Assembly: GCA_964533935.1 (NCBI GenBank)
Contig: CAZHOG010000009.1
Coordinates: 1-38,641 of the forward strand
DNA from: RUG14121 sp964533935
GTDB taxonomy: Bacteria; Bacillota_I; Bacilli_A; RF39; UBA660
DNA length: 38,641 bases
Reading direction: 5' to 3'
A model generated the notes under the pieces. The model had not been told where the DNA came from, made no database searches, and saw only the letters and a program-made list of their open reading frames with translations. The position numbers and the translations under genes were made by a program. Positions 24,919 to 33,194 of this stretch are shown here, in pieces (the stretch's first letter is position 1; every line of letters starts with the position of its first letter).

Positions 24919-25231
24919 ATCTTTTTCGAGAATATTCTTTAGCATACATATTTTCAAGTATTCTTTTTATCTCATTTATTGTCAATTCATTTGAAGATTC
25001 TAAAATAAAGAAATCCTCACGCATAGTATTATAAATATAATTTTTTTCTGATAATGAAAATGAGTCAGCAATGTCTATTGAATTTATTGAATCATCAAAA
25101 ATTGATAACCTATATCTAGCTCCACATTTAATACATTTGCATTCTTGTTCATCATTATTATATTTTTTAATTTCAATCCACAACGGATGATTACATGTAT
25201 ATGCATTTTTTAAATCATTACAATTATTCAT
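24917..25231 (-). CDS. Small zinc-ribbon-like protein, unknown function
   Basis: A 104-residue soluble protein. The N-terminal half has a possible zinc site, NHPLW preceded by Cys (YTCNHP) and CKCIKCGARY about 18 residues later; the spacing C..H..C-x-C-x-x-C suggests a zinc ribbon. The C-terminal half is helical and acidic (INSIDIADSFSLSEKNYIYN) and ends with a basic tail. I do not recognise the family. AAGGGGAG lies five bases before the ATG. It is divergent from the DNA-glycosylase gene, sharing a short intergenic region, and ends in a hairpin terminator. Confidence 0.7.
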   Translation of the reverse strand: MNNCNDLKNAYTCNHPLWIEIKKYNNDEQECKCIKCGARYRLSIFDDSINSIDIADSFSLSEKNYIYNTMREDFFILESSNELTINEIKRILENMYAKEYSRKR

Positions 25232-25317
25232 TCAAACTCCCCTTTAATTTTTTTATTGTAGCAAGTTTTTTTACATATTGCAACATATTTAATGCTATAA
25301 TAAAACAAGTGATAAAT

Positions 25318-25803
25318 ATGAGAATAAAACATACATTAAAACCTGTTTTTGATAAAAATTCAAAAATATTAATATTAGGATCATTACCTAGCGTTAAATC
25401 AAGAGAAGACAATTTTTATTATGCTAATAAAAACAATCGATTTTGGAAAATAATTGAAACTATATTTATGAAAAATTTAGAATCTTCAAAAGATAAAGAG
25501 ATGTTTTTGATAAAAAATAATATTGCTCTTTGGGATGTAATTAAAGAATGTGATATAACTGGTTCAAGTGATGCAAGTATTAAAAATGTAATACCAAATG
25601 ACATTAATTTTATAAAAAAAAATAGTAATATTAAATATATTCTTGTAACAGGAAAAACAGCTTTAAAATATTACGAGCAATTCATCGAAAATCAAGTGAA
25701 CATTAAAGCAATATATTTGCCAAGTCCATCAAGTGCAAATGCAACATTTTCCTTAGAAAAACTTGTAGAAATATATTCTATAATACCTGAGTTGTTAGAA
25801 TAA
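25318..25803 (+). CDS. Hypoxanthine-DNA glycosylase (uracil-DNA glycosylase family 6)
   Basis: A 161-residue enzyme of the UDG superfamily. Active-site motif 1 is ILGSLPSVKSREDNFYYANK followed by NNRFWKII, the pattern of the family 6 (HDG, hypoxanthine/inosine-specific) group; the second motif is YLPSPSSANATF, replacing the usual LPSTSPAN. It removes deaminated adenine from DNA in base excision repair. The chosen ATG at 25318 follows AAGTGATAAAT, a weak ribosome site; a longer frame from 25195 would overlap the divergent gene and is rejected. An extended -10 (TGCTATAAT) is at 25294-25302 or a few bases from it. Confidence 0.82.
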   Translation: MRIKHTLKPVFDKNSKILILGSLPSVKSREDNFYYANKNNRFWKIIETIFMKNLESSKDKEMFLIKNNIALWDVIKECDITGSSDASIKNVIPNDINFIKKNSNIKYILVTGKTALKYYEQFIENQVNIKAIYLPSPSSANATFSLEKLVEIYSIIPELLE

Positions 25804-25804
25804 A

Positions 25805-25838
25805 AATAACATATTTTATTAATATGCTATTTTTTATT
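25805..25838 (+). terminator. Terminator between convergent genes
   Basis: AATAACATATT and AATATGCTATT pair with one mismatch around a TTATT loop and are followed by T. It overlaps the 3' end of the convergent exported-protein gene. Confidence 0.65.
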
Positions 25839-26454
25839 CTGAAAACATGTCATAAAGTTCATTTAAAGAACAATTAATATCTGTACATTCAGTTACTTCT
25901 GGATTAGAATATGTTACACTTTCTGCTTTAACCATTGGTGCATTTTTACCACTATCTACTCCTAAAGTAGCTTTAAATAATTTTCCTTGTAAATCATTTT
26001 GATCATTATCACTTTGTTTAAATGTTATCTTTAAAGTATAACTTCTTGTATCCCCTGCATCAATGCTTATATTTGATTTAATATATATTCTATCAGAACT
26101 AGTAATTGGTAATACAGTTTCTTCAATAACTATGCCATTTTCATCTGATAATATGTAAACCAAATCTTCATTAAATTCATTTAATACATCATCTAAATAA
26201 ATATTATAATCTACTGCAATATTACTTGTATTTTCTACTGTAAATGTTTTAGTGAAACTATCTCCTGGAACTATGCCAGTTACATTTATTTCTTGTCCTC
26301 CTGTATAAGTTAATGTTAATTTATTTGTTTTAACCACTGTTTGTGACTCATTTACTCTATTTACATTTGCACTATAGAAGGCATATGTAACTCCTGCAAC
26401 GAGAGCCACTACCACAAATATACTTGCTATTATTAATACTATTTTTTTATTCAT
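25834..26454 (-). CDS. Exported beta-rich protein (TasA/CalY-like layout)
   Basis: A 206-residue secreted protein. Residues 1-27 are a signal peptide (KIVLIIASIFVVVALVAGVTYAFY), and the remainder is strongly beta-sheet with a conserved-looking LTLTYTGGQEINVTGIVPGD and FTVENTSNIAVDYNIYLDD, the type of sandwich seen in TasA/camelysin biofilm proteins of Firmicutes. A short C-terminal tail holds two Cys (ECTDINCSLN), a possible disulfide. Homology to TasA is suggested by layout only. No SipW-type signal peptidase is adjacent. GAGTTGAT precedes the ATG at 26454. Confidence 0.68.
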   Translation of the reverse strand: MNKKIVLIIASIFVVVALVAGVTYAFYSANVNRVNESQTVVKTNKLTLTYTGGQEINVTGIVPGDSFTKTFTVENTSNIAVDYNIYLDDVLNEFNEDLVYILSDENGIVIEETVLPITSSDRIYIKSNISIDAGDTRSYTLKITFKQSDNDQNDLQGKLFKATLGVDSGKNAPMVKAESVTYSNPEVTECTDINCSLNELYDMFSE

Positions 26455-26511
26455 ATATATCAACTCTATTCTATATACTTACATTATATCAAAACAATAA
26501 AAAAAAATCTA

Positions 26512-27006
26512 TTATTTAGATTTTAAATTTAATCTTGCTTCTGATAAATTTAGCTGAACTATCAAATCATTAATTATCCAATAAATAATTTCATTCATAG
26601 AAGAATCAGTAACATAAGATTTTATTATTTCTGATTTAATTTCTTTCAAAAGAACATAAATACTACATCTAAAATAATCTTTTGCAACAAAATAATAGCT
26701 ATTATTTTTTTGATTAAAATCAAAAAAGTTATTAGTATTATCAAATGCCTTTCTTTCACGATAAAATGATAATATAACATAATTCAAATAAATAGTACCC
26801 TTTTGATTTCTATCAAATCCTAATTCTTCTAAAAGATCAAAAATCAACTCTGAAACATTTATATTATGTTCAATTTCATTTTTAATTGTTTCTTGTTTTG
26901 AACTAAATCTATTATCATTAAATTGTTTTGCTTTTTCTTGAAATTTTAATATACTTTCTCTTTCTAGCTTTTTGTAATAATTAATTGCATCTTCATTTGT
27001 TTTCAT
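26512..27006 (-). CDS. Unknown helical protein with a possible Spo0A-C-like segment
   Basis: A 164-residue soluble, all-helical protein with no signal or membrane segment. Residues about 50-85 read LIFDLLEELGFDRNQKGTIY then LNYVILSFYRERKAF; this resembles the opening of the Spo0A C-terminal DNA-binding domain (IxxxxxELG...KGxxYLxxAI). The later helix (EIIKSYVTDSSMNEIIYWI) could correspond to the ITKxLYP..IA region, but the recognition-helix signature is not convincing. Hence a DNA-binding role is only a suggestion. AGAGGAAT precedes the ATG. The next gene upstream is also of unknown function, separated by a hairpin. Confidence 0.6.
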   Translation of the reverse strand: MKTNEDAINYYKKLERESILKFQEKAKQFNDNRFSSKQETIKNEIEHNINVSELIFDLLEELGFDRNQKGTIYLNYVILSFYRERKAFDNTNNFFDFNQKNNSYYFVAKDYFRCSIYVLLKEIKSEIIKSYVTDSSMNEIIYWIINDLIVQLNLSEARLNLKSK

Positions 27007-27062
27007 ATAAATTCCTCTTCTCTTTAAATGAAAAATTGTTCTAAATATTATATCACATCTAA

Positions 27063-27093
27063 CTAAAAAAATAGTATTAATACTACTTTTTTG
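27063..27093 (-). terminator. Hairpin terminator downstream of the 28 kb unknown gene
   Basis: AGTAGTATTAATACTATT on the minus strand is a palindrome followed by a T run. Confidence 0.55.
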
Positions 27094-27106
27094 AAAACTA
27101 TTTATG

Positions 27107-28093
27107 TTAATCTATCCCAGAAAAGAAATCAAAGTTTTTCTCTCTCAATAAGCATAAAGTCTTTTCTTCTTCAATTTTTTCTACAGACAATGTTGGATCA
27201 TTTTCTGAAATAAATTTATTATGTTCTAAACTTAAATATTTCAATAACTCAATATCTTCTTTAATATCAGTAAGAACTTTAAAGATTTCCTCTTTATTTT
27301 CAATATTTTCTAAATCACTTATTTTTTTAGAAGTTGTATTTAATTTATTTTCAAGTTCCATAATACTAATATTTAAATCAACAGCGTTTCTAATTGATTT
27401 TGTTTGCTCATTTAAAAGTTTATTTTGTTCTAAAAGTGGATTGATTATATTCTTTTTATCAATTGCATCTGGTAATTCATTTACATCAAAGACTAAACTA
27501 TTTAAAATTATATTATTACTACAATTACAAAAATCTTGAAAAATCATCTTTAAATCCATAATATAATTTGATTTTATTGAACGATAAGTAATATTTCTAC
27601 CATATGATGGTAACACTTCTAAATTAGCTAAATAAATAAGATATGAAATTCCATTACAGTTTGGAATAGTATATATTCCTCTAGTAAATATTAAATCTTC
27701 ATTTAAATTAATATTTTCAAAGTCTAATTCATATAATTTTTCTAAAATTTCTAAAATATTATCTATATTTTTACTATTATCTAAAAAATATCTAAGATAA
27801 TAGTGAAATGCTTCATTTTCTTCTTTATTAAAAAAAGATCGAATAAAAGTACCATTTTCAGCATATTCAGCAATATTATCAAATATTTCCTTATAGTTAT
27901 CATATATCTTATATGCTAAACTCATTCTGTGATTTGAATGGTCACATAATATATCAGTTAATTGAAGAACTATTTTCCCTCTTTTATCTGAACTAACTGA
28001 AGATTTTAATACTTTTTCAATAATGTCGTATTTTCCTAAAATATGACACAATGCTATAGCATTTTTTGTTTCTATTGTATATGTTTTGTTCAT
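27107..28093 (-). CDS. Unknown cytoplasmic helical protein
   Basis: A 328-residue, mostly helical protein with no signal peptide or membrane helix and no motif I recognise. Cysteines cluster near the N-terminus (LCHIL, LCDHSNH) and the middle (NCNG, DFCNCSNN), which might bind metal. Residues about 215-300 have heptad-like periodicity (LLEQNKLLNEQTKSIRNAVD, IMELENKLNTTSKKISDLEN), predicting coiled coil. A GGGGGT ribosome-site-like run precedes the ATG, unusually GC-rich for this window. It may be lineage-specific. Confidence 0.68.
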   Translation of the reverse strand: MNKTYTIETKNAIALCHILGKYDIIEKVLKSSVSSDKRGKIVLQLTDILCDHSNHRMSLAYKIYDNYKEIFDNIAEYAENGTFIRSFFNKEENEAFHYYLRYFLDNSKNIDNILEILEKLYELDFENINLNEDLIFTRGIYTIPNCNGISYLIYLANLEVLPSYGRNITYRSIKSNYIMDLKMIFQDFCNCSNNIILNSLVFDVNELPDAIDKKNIINPLLEQNKLLNEQTKSIRNAVDLNISIMELENKLNTTSKKISDLENIENKEEIFKVLTDIKEDIELLKYLSLEHNKFISENDPTLSVEKIEEEKTLCLLREKNFDFFSGID

Positions 28094-28167
28094 AATTTTA
28101 CCCCCGGTATATTGTATTTAACACTTATCATTATATAATATATAATACATGCTGTCACTCATTAATT

Positions 28168-28623
28168 TTAATTATTTTTATTTAAAATCATTTTAACAAG
28201 GTCATCTATTGCTTTTTTATCTGCATTATCGCAATAAGTCAATTTTTTCTTTGTTACTAATTTAACCATAGTTCTACCAATAAAGCCCATCTTTTTAGGG
28301 TTCATACCCCCTTCATAATAAAAAAATGGAATTTTGTCTAATTTATTAATTTCAATTATTTGAGAAATATCAGCTTCTTTTTCAGATGTTAATCCTACAC
28401 CAAAAACAAATAATTTTTTAGGTTTAAAAGCCATTATTTTATTTAAACCATTAATCATTCCGCCCATAATCCATCCACCATGAATAACAATATCATAATT
28501 ATTTATAGTATTATTATCTATTTGTTTTATATCTTTTAAATCACCATTAACAGCAGTTGAAATCCATTCTGCATATTTTCTTGTAAATCCTGTTTTACTT
28601 TGATAAGTTACTAAAATTTTCAT
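28168..28623 (-). CDS. Flavodoxin-domain protein
   Basis: A 151-residue flavodoxin-like protein. The FMN phosphate loop is at the N-terminus: VTYQSKTGFTRKYAEWI, typical of the HemG/flavodoxin_5 group, followed by YDIVIHGGWIMGGMING and KKLFVFGVGLTSE as the second and third flavin-contacting loops. These proteins act as FMN-dependent reductases; the specific substrate is not visible. Its ATG overlaps the TGA of the upstream transglutaminase-like gene (ATGA), so the two are translated together and may act in one pathway. Confidence 0.85.
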   Translation of the reverse strand: MKILVTYQSKTGFTRKYAEWISTAVNGDLKDIKQIDNNTINNYDIVIHGGWIMGGMINGLNKIMAFKPKKLFVFGVGLTSEKEADISQIIEINKLDKIPFFYYEGGMNPKKMGFIGRTMVKLVTKKKLTYCDNADKKAIDDLVKMILNKNN

Positions 28624-29192
28624 ATATTCTCCTCTATATTATTATTTGTTGTATAATTTATAAATTCATAAAACCCTAAAGCAAAATTTTTTACATTATA
28701 TTCATAAATAACGATATCATTTGAATTAATATTATTCTTTTTTATTTGAATACTTTTATAATGTTCAATAGCTTCATTCAAGTCTTCAAATGAAAAAATT
28801 CCATTATTATCAGGCATTGTTCTTTCAAAAAGATAATATTTATTATTATCTTCATAAATCAAAAATGCATGATTATGATATGGTGTAAAAAAAGTTTTTA
28901 TCTTATAATTATTATTTAAAAACCACTTTTTTTCTAATTCAACTTGATCATAGCATAAACCACATTTACTAATTAAAAGTTCAGTAGGAGTTTGAAGTTG
29001 ATAACAATCTTTAAGAATTTTTTCATATTCTTCTACTATTGGTGTATTTTTGTGAGTATGTATCTCCTTATTTTCGGTTACAAAACCATACTTAATATTC
29101 AACTTCATAAAAGAATATAATTCTTCAGGAGTTTTTATATCATTAAAATCAATTATATTATTTTTCATAAATTCTTTATTATAATCTTTCAT
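28620..29192 (-). CDS. Transglutaminase-like cysteine protein
   Basis: A 190-residue cytoplasmic protein with the triad arrangement of the transglutaminase-like fold: Cys in SKCGLCYDQVELEKKWF, His in PYHNHAFLIYE, and an acidic residue in NKYYLFERT. Bacterial members may be proteases or amidases; the substrate is unknown. It has no signal peptide, unlike most secreted transglutaminase-like enzymes. The ribosome site before the ATG is weak (AAAGAT). Its TGA stop overlaps the flavodoxin start. Confidence 0.72.
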   Translation of the reverse strand: MKDYNKEFMKNNIIDFNDIKTPEELYSFMKLNIKYGFVTENKEIHTHKNTPIVEEYEKILKDCYQLQTPTELLISKCGLCYDQVELEKKWFLNNNYKIKTFFTPYHNHAFLIYEDNNKYYLFERTMPDNNGIFSFEDLNEAIEHYKSIQIKKNNINSNDIVIYEYNVKNFALGFYEFINYTTNNNIEENI

Positions 29193-29230
29193 TTCTAATA
29201 TCTTTTATTGTAATTTTTCACTCGAATTAT

Positions 29231-30265
29231 TTAAATTCTGCTTAATGTTTTTTGTTTTTCATTATCTATAAATTCATCTGATTGTATTTCTTCATTTGTT
29301 ATATCAATATCTAATTCATTCAATAAGTTTTTATATATTAATACTTCATTATTTGTATTCATTTCAAGATAAGATGGGCAAATATCTTTTAATACGTTTT
29401 CAATAGATATTACTTTTAAAGGATCTTTTTCACTCTTTCTTCCATCATAGCATAATATGCACATCAAATCTTTGTGCCCACCAGCTTTAATATATTCATT
29501 AATGAAAGATATCAAATTTGGATCATTACGTTCTACTCCATAAGTCATAGGTATATCAATATCCCTGTTAAACTCTTTAGCAAAAAGAAATGCTCTTTTT
29601 GGTGCATATCTAACACCTCCACGATCAATAATCCTGTACATAACAATATCTAAAAAACTTTCTTTTAATTCACTTTGTAATTTATAATTTTGCATTTCTT
29701 CGTATATATCATTTTTTTTAATTGGATAATTTATAGAATTTAAATAATCTAAAACCTCTGATACATGCCATCCATTAAAATCATAATATTCTAATTGCCT
29801 ATTTTCAAATTTTTTTATAATTTCTGTTTCACTAACTCTACCTTTAGTAGTTAAATGCAAATGATTTCTCCCATTTACGTAAACTACTTTGGAATATCTA
29901 GGTTTTAATAAAATCTTTTTTTCTTCCCATGTTAAAGTATTAAGAAAAGCCTTAGGAGATAATTCTTTTTCCCATGGAGATTCATCTGAATTTCCTAAAA
30001 ATTTTTCATAAATAGCATTATCAGGATATCTTAATTCATACCATACAGCCATCTTTTCTATTGTATTTAACATTTCTCTTAGTTTTAAATATTGGCAAGT
30101 ATTAGTGTAACAATTCTTTACAAAATTTTTATAATACCATCGCATAAATAAATCAACTTTCTTATCTATTGAATAGTTATTTACAGTATAATTTTCTTGT
30201 TTAATATCTTCCTTCACTTCTTCTAATTTATTTTTAATTTTTAATAATTCTTCTTTAATATTCAT
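29231..30265 (-). CDS. Unknown cytoplasmic protein
   Basis: A 344-residue protein without signal or membrane segments; I do not recognise it. It opens with a coiled-coil stretch (IKEELLKIKNKLEEVKEDI) and has a middle with several Trp, Tyr and Arg (FMRWYYKNF, YELRYPDNAIYEKFL, ILLKPRYSKVVYVNG). Residues NGRNHLHLTTKGRVSE and RIIDRGGVRYAPKRAFLFAK are the best-looking conserved stretches. One feature is three Cys in DLMCILCYD and ICPSY. GAGTGAGGT precedes the ATG. It follows, on the same strand, a tRNA unit with its own terminator. Confidence 0.68.
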   Translation of the reverse strand: MNIKEELLKIKNKLEEVKEDIKQENYTVNNYSIDKKVDLFMRWYYKNFVKNCYTNTCQYLKLREMLNTIEKMAVWYELRYPDNAIYEKFLGNSDESPWEKELSPKAFLNTLTWEEKKILLKPRYSKVVYVNGRNHLHLTTKGRVSETEIIKKFENRQLEYYDFNGWHVSEVLDYLNSINYPIKKNDIYEEMQNYKLQSELKESFLDIVMYRIIDRGGVRYAPKRAFLFAKEFNRDIDIPMTYGVERNDPNLISFINEYIKAGGHKDLMCILCYDGRKSEKDPLKVISIENVLKDICPSYLEMNTNNEVLIYKNLLNELDIDITNEEIQSDEFIDNEKQKTLSRI

Positions 30266-30404
30266 ATAAATACCTCACTCTATTTGTTTAATTTTTATTT
30301 TAGCTTGTCTGATAATATATTAATAATTTAAATTCTGTATTATCATGTTTCATTCACACTTTTTTAAAATTTATTACTTTTCAAAACTAATTATATTATA
30401 TCAT

Positions 30405-30434
30405 GAAAAAACTAACTATTTCTAGTTAGTAATT
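30405..30434 (-). terminator. Terminator of tRNA-Thr, copy 1 of a repeated hairpin
   Basis: On the minus strand CTAACTAGAAATAGTTAG is followed by six T. Near-identical copies are at 36170-36199 and 38597-38625. Confidence 0.82.
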
Positions 30435-30439
30435 ACATA

Positions 30440-30515
30440 TGGTGCTGATTAAAGGAATTGAACCCTCAACCTTCTGATTACGATTCAGCTGCTCTACCAA
30501 TTGAGCTAAATCAGC
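30440..30515 (-). tRNA. tRNA-Thr(CGT)
   Basis: Acceptor GCTGATT/AATCAGC, anticodon stem CTGA/TCAG around ATCGTAA giving anticodon CGT (reads ACG), T loop TTCAATT, encoded CCA. The first anticodon-stem pair and part of the T stem are G-A or G-T. Confidence 0.9.
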
Positions 30516-30521
30516 ATTTAA

Positions 30522-30541
30522 AAAAAGATATAAATATATCT
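30522..30541 (-). terminator. Terminator between tRNA-Glu and tRNA-Thr
   Basis: AAGATATA and TATATCTT pair on the minus strand and are followed by seven T. Confidence 0.7.
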
Positions 30542-30553
30542 TAATTATTAAAT

Positions 30554-30630
30554 TGGTGGCCCGTATGGGATTTGAACCCATGAATGTTGCCTTGAGAGGG
30601 CAATGTGTTAAACCGCTTCACCAACGGGTC
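30554..30630 (-). tRNA. tRNA-Glu(CTC)
   Basis: Anticodon stem TTGCC/GGCAA around CTCTCAA gives anticodon CTC (reads GAG); T arm CATGGG-TTCAAAT-CCCAT; encoded CCA. The acceptor GACCCGT against ACGGGCC leaves an A-C mismatch at pair 2-71. It lies directly after gltX, the enzyme that charges it. Confidence 0.88.
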
Positions 30631-30632
30631 AT

Positions 30633-30662
30633 AAAAGACTTTTTTAAGTCTTTTTAATTATA
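30633..30662 (-). promoter_or_regulatory. Hairpin and extended -10 between gltX and tRNA-Glu
   Basis: AAAAGACTT and AAGTCTTTT pair (30633-30654), forming a terminator-like stem after gltX. TGGTATAAT just upstream (30657-30665 on the minus strand) is an extended -10 that could start tRNA-Glu transcription; both may coexist. Confidence 0.5.
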
Positions 30663-30675
30663 CCATAAGTTATTT

Positions 30676-32325
30676 TTATTTAGAAATACTTTTTAATAAT
30701 TCTATTCTTCTATTAATTTCATCTTTACCAATAAGTTTTAATATTTCATATAAATCTGGGGTCATTGTTAAAGTAGTCATAGCTACTCTTATTAATTCAC
30801 AAATATCTCCAACATGTCCTTTATAATTATCAGGATTTTCTTTATATTCTTTAACTTCTTTAGCATAACCATGAATATCAGCTAAATCTTTAATTTTATT
30901 ATACCAATCTTCTTTTGAATCATTTATATCATAATAATTACTAAAATAATCTTCTATTAAAGATAATTCTGAATCATTAAATTCTCTATCATATTTAGTT
31001 TTGTCAAACATATTTTCAAACATATACCAAATAGCATTTTTAATTTCACTATACATAGCAAAATCTTTACGAGGTTTCTTTTGATATCTTTCGACACTAA
31101 ATATTTTAATACAATATTCTTTATTGTTAACTAGTAAATCTTCTAATTCTTTATCAAAATCTTTAGCATAATTTAGTGCACCAGCATATACTTCTTCTGC
31201 TGTTAATCTACTGATATAATTTTTAGAAATATTTATTAATTTATCAATGTCTAATAAAGACCCGCTCTTACTTATTTTATTAAATTCAAATTTGAAATCA
31301 TCAATTGTTTTATCCTTATTACAATCATACCAAGCTTCGAAATTAGTATTTGCAACAGTCATTAAATATAATTTTACTGCTTCTACCGGAATACCTTTTT
31401 CAAAGTAATAACTAACTGCAGCTTCTGGATCTTTTCTTTTAGATAATTTTCTCTTATTACCATTTTCTTCTTTCATTAATGGAGATAAATGTGCATACTT
31501 TGGCATTTTAAATCCTAAAGTTTTAAATAAATCTAAATGGACTGGTAAACTACTAACCCATTCATCGCCTCTTATAATATGAGTTGTTTTCATTAAATGA
31601 TCATCAACTGCATGAGCAAAATGATATGTAGGAAGTCCATCACTTTTAATAATAATTATATCCATATCATTTTCAGGGAATTCAATATCGCCTTTAACTA
31701 AATCTTTAAATTTAATTTTATTTTCAAAATTACCAACAGATTTTAATCTAATAATAAACTTTTCACCATTATTAATTTTTTCAATAACTTCTTCTTTAGC
31801 TAATTTACGGCATTTTGCATAAGCACCATAATATCCAATTCTTTTCTTTCTTTGTTCTTGCTTTTCTCTAATCTCATTTAATTCATCAGCTGAGCAAAAA
31901 CATGGATAAGCTTTATCTTCTTCAATTAATTTTCTAGCATAAGCTTGATAAATATCCATTCTTTGAGATTGAATATAAGGGCCATATTCTCCAGCATACT
32001 CAGTAGCTGATTTAGCACCCTCGCTAAAAGTAATATTAAAATTTTCTAAATCTTTAATAATTCCTTCAATACCATTTTCAACTTCTCTTTTTTGGTCAGT
32101 ATCTTCTATTCTTAAATAAAATACACCATTAGTATCTCTAGCAGCTTTCCAAGCAATAAATGAAGCCAATAACGAACCCATATGTACAAATCCAGTTGGG
32201 CTTGGAGCAAATCTAGTTACTACAGCTTTTTCATCTAAATTTCTTTCTTTATATAAATTTTCATAATAATTTGCATCATGTTCAACATTAGGTAATAATA
32301 ATTCTGCATATTCTTTATTTGTCAT
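30676..32325 (-). CDS. gltX: Glutamyl-tRNA synthetase
   Basis: A 549-residue class I aminoacyl-tRNA synthetase. The HIGH-type motif is in RFAPSPTGFVHMGSLLASFI, with YLRIEDTDQKREVENG immediately after; the KMSKS-equivalent loop is KRKLSKRKDPEA. The Glu-specific catalytic core is residues 33-340; the remainder is the helical anticodon-binding region. Whether it is discriminating or also charges tRNA-Gln cannot be decided from the sequence; no gatCAB genes are in view. It lies directly downstream of tRNA-Gln(CTG) and upstream of tRNA-Glu(CTC), so the enzyme and its tRNA substrates are clustered. GAGTGA precedes the ATG, a moderate ribosome site. Confidence 0.96.
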   Translation of the reverse strand: MTNKEYAELLLPNVEHDANYYENLYKERNLDEKAVVTRFAPSPTGFVHMGSLLASFIAWKAARDTNGVFYLRIEDTDQKREVENGIEGIIKDLENFNITFSEGAKSATEYAGEYGPYIQSQRMDIYQAYARKLIEEDKAYPCFCSADELNEIREKQEQRKKRIGYYGAYAKCRKLAKEEVIEKINNGEKFIIRLKSVGNFENKIKFKDLVKGDIEFPENDMDIIIIKSDGLPTYHFAHAVDDHLMKTTHIIRGDEWVSSLPVHLDLFKTLGFKMPKYAHLSPLMKEENGNKRKLSKRKDPEAAVSYYFEKGIPVEAVKLYLMTVANTNFEAWYDCNKDKTIDDFKFEFNKISKSGSLLDIDKLINISKNYISRLTAEEVYAGALNYAKDFDKELEDLLVNNKEYCIKIFSVERYQKKPRKDFAMYSEIKNAIWYMFENMFDKTKYDREFNDSELSLIEDYFSNYYDINDSKEDWYNKIKDLADIHGYAKEVKEYKENPDNYKGHVGDICELIRVAMTTLTMTPDLYEILKLIGKDEINRRIELLKSISK

Positions 32326-32347
32326 AAAATCACTCTTTCATAATTTG

Positions 32348-32423
32348 TGGTTGCCCAGATAGGATTCGAACCTATGAAATATCGGATCCAGAGTCCGACG
32401 CCTTACCGCTTGGCTACTGGGCA
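32348..32423 (-). tRNA. tRNA-Gln(CTG)
   Basis: Acceptor TGCCCAG/CTGGGCA, anticodon stem TCGGA/TCCGA around CTCTGGA giving anticodon CTG (reads CAG), T arm around GTTCGAAT, encoded CCA. Only 22 bases separate it from the gltX start codon, so tRNA and gltX probably share a transcript. Confidence 0.93.
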
Positions 32424-32433
32424 ATACATACAT

Positions 32434-32442
32434 ATTATATCA
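32434..32442 (-). promoter_or_regulatory. Extended -10 of tRNA-Gln/gltX
   Basis: TGATATAAT on the minus strand, about 11 bases upstream of the tRNA. No good -35 was seen. Confidence 0.5.
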
Positions 32443-32479
32443 AAAAAAATGGTAAATTGTTATACATATTCATACAATC

Positions 32480-32505
32480 AAAAAATATTCACTCTAAAAG
32501 TGAAT
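32480..32505 (-). terminator. Terminator of the GH25-peptidase pair
   Basis: ATTCACT and AGTGAAT pair on the minus strand and are followed by ATTTTTT. It begins immediately after the metallopeptidase stop codon. Confidence 0.82.
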
Positions 32506-33192
32506 TTATCTTTTATATGATATATAAAAGTTTTTTATATCATCAAAATTATCTTTGAGTAGCTTTCTTGCCTGTTCACCACTTTTAAAAGCATTTAATA
32601 TTTCTTTTTGATTCAAATTATCAATCATATATTTTACTATTAAATAATAGCAATTATAAAGATTATTATTAAAATCTAAGATTTCATCAATAGAATAATC
32701 AAAGCTTTGAACTTTACTATAATTTTGGCTACTTAATACACAAGCTATACCCTCATATAAATATTTTTTACTGAAGTTACAGTTATTTTGTTTATTAAAT
32801 ATTCTATTAATATAATGAACATACTCGTGGATAACTAATTTCTTAAAATCTTCTAAAGCACTTGCATACTCATCTTCTAAAAAAGCATGAGTAGTATTTT
32901 TATAGTCATGGATTGATAAAACATCTATTTCATTTCTACTCGTCCAAGATACTCCTCTACTCCATTTTGGAACTTGATAACCATCTTGACAATTTCCTTT
33001 TAAAATATAGTTTGAATCATACTCTTTTTTAGTTGAAATTATATTGATATTTGGTTTGTCAAATGGAATTTCTATTTCAAAAAAACTTATAATTTCTTTT
33101 GCCTTTTCTTCAATATATTTTAATAATTCATCAACTATTTTTTCATCATCTATTTGATAATTTACTATTACATAATTATTTTCTTTAGTCAT
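32506..33192 (-). CDS. Cytoplasmic gluzincin-like metallopeptidase
   Basis: A 228-residue protein with the zinc-peptidase signature HEYVHYIN (HExxH) around residue 140 and a downstream Glu in YEGIACVLS, about 25 residues later, which is the gluzincin/peptidase MA-like arrangement. It has no signal peptide or membrane helix, so it probably acts in the cytoplasm or is released in another way. Gene order suggests co-translation: its ATG begins two bases after the stop of the GH25 lysozyme gene, with TGGAGA as ribosome site. A substrate is not visible. A hairpin terminator ends the unit. Confidence 0.8.
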   Translation of the reverse strand: MTKENNYVIVNYQIDDEKIVDELLKYIEEKAKEIISFFEIEIPFDKPNINIISTKKEYDSNYILKGNCQDGYQVPKWSRGVSWTSRNEIDVLSIHDYKNTTHAFLEDEYASALEDFKKLVIHEYVHYINRIFNKQNNCNFSKKYLYEGIACVLSSQNYSKVQSFDYSIDEILDFNNNLYNCYYLIVKYMIDNLNQKEILNAFKSGEQARKLLKDNFDDIKNFYISYKR

Positions 33193-33194
33193 TC

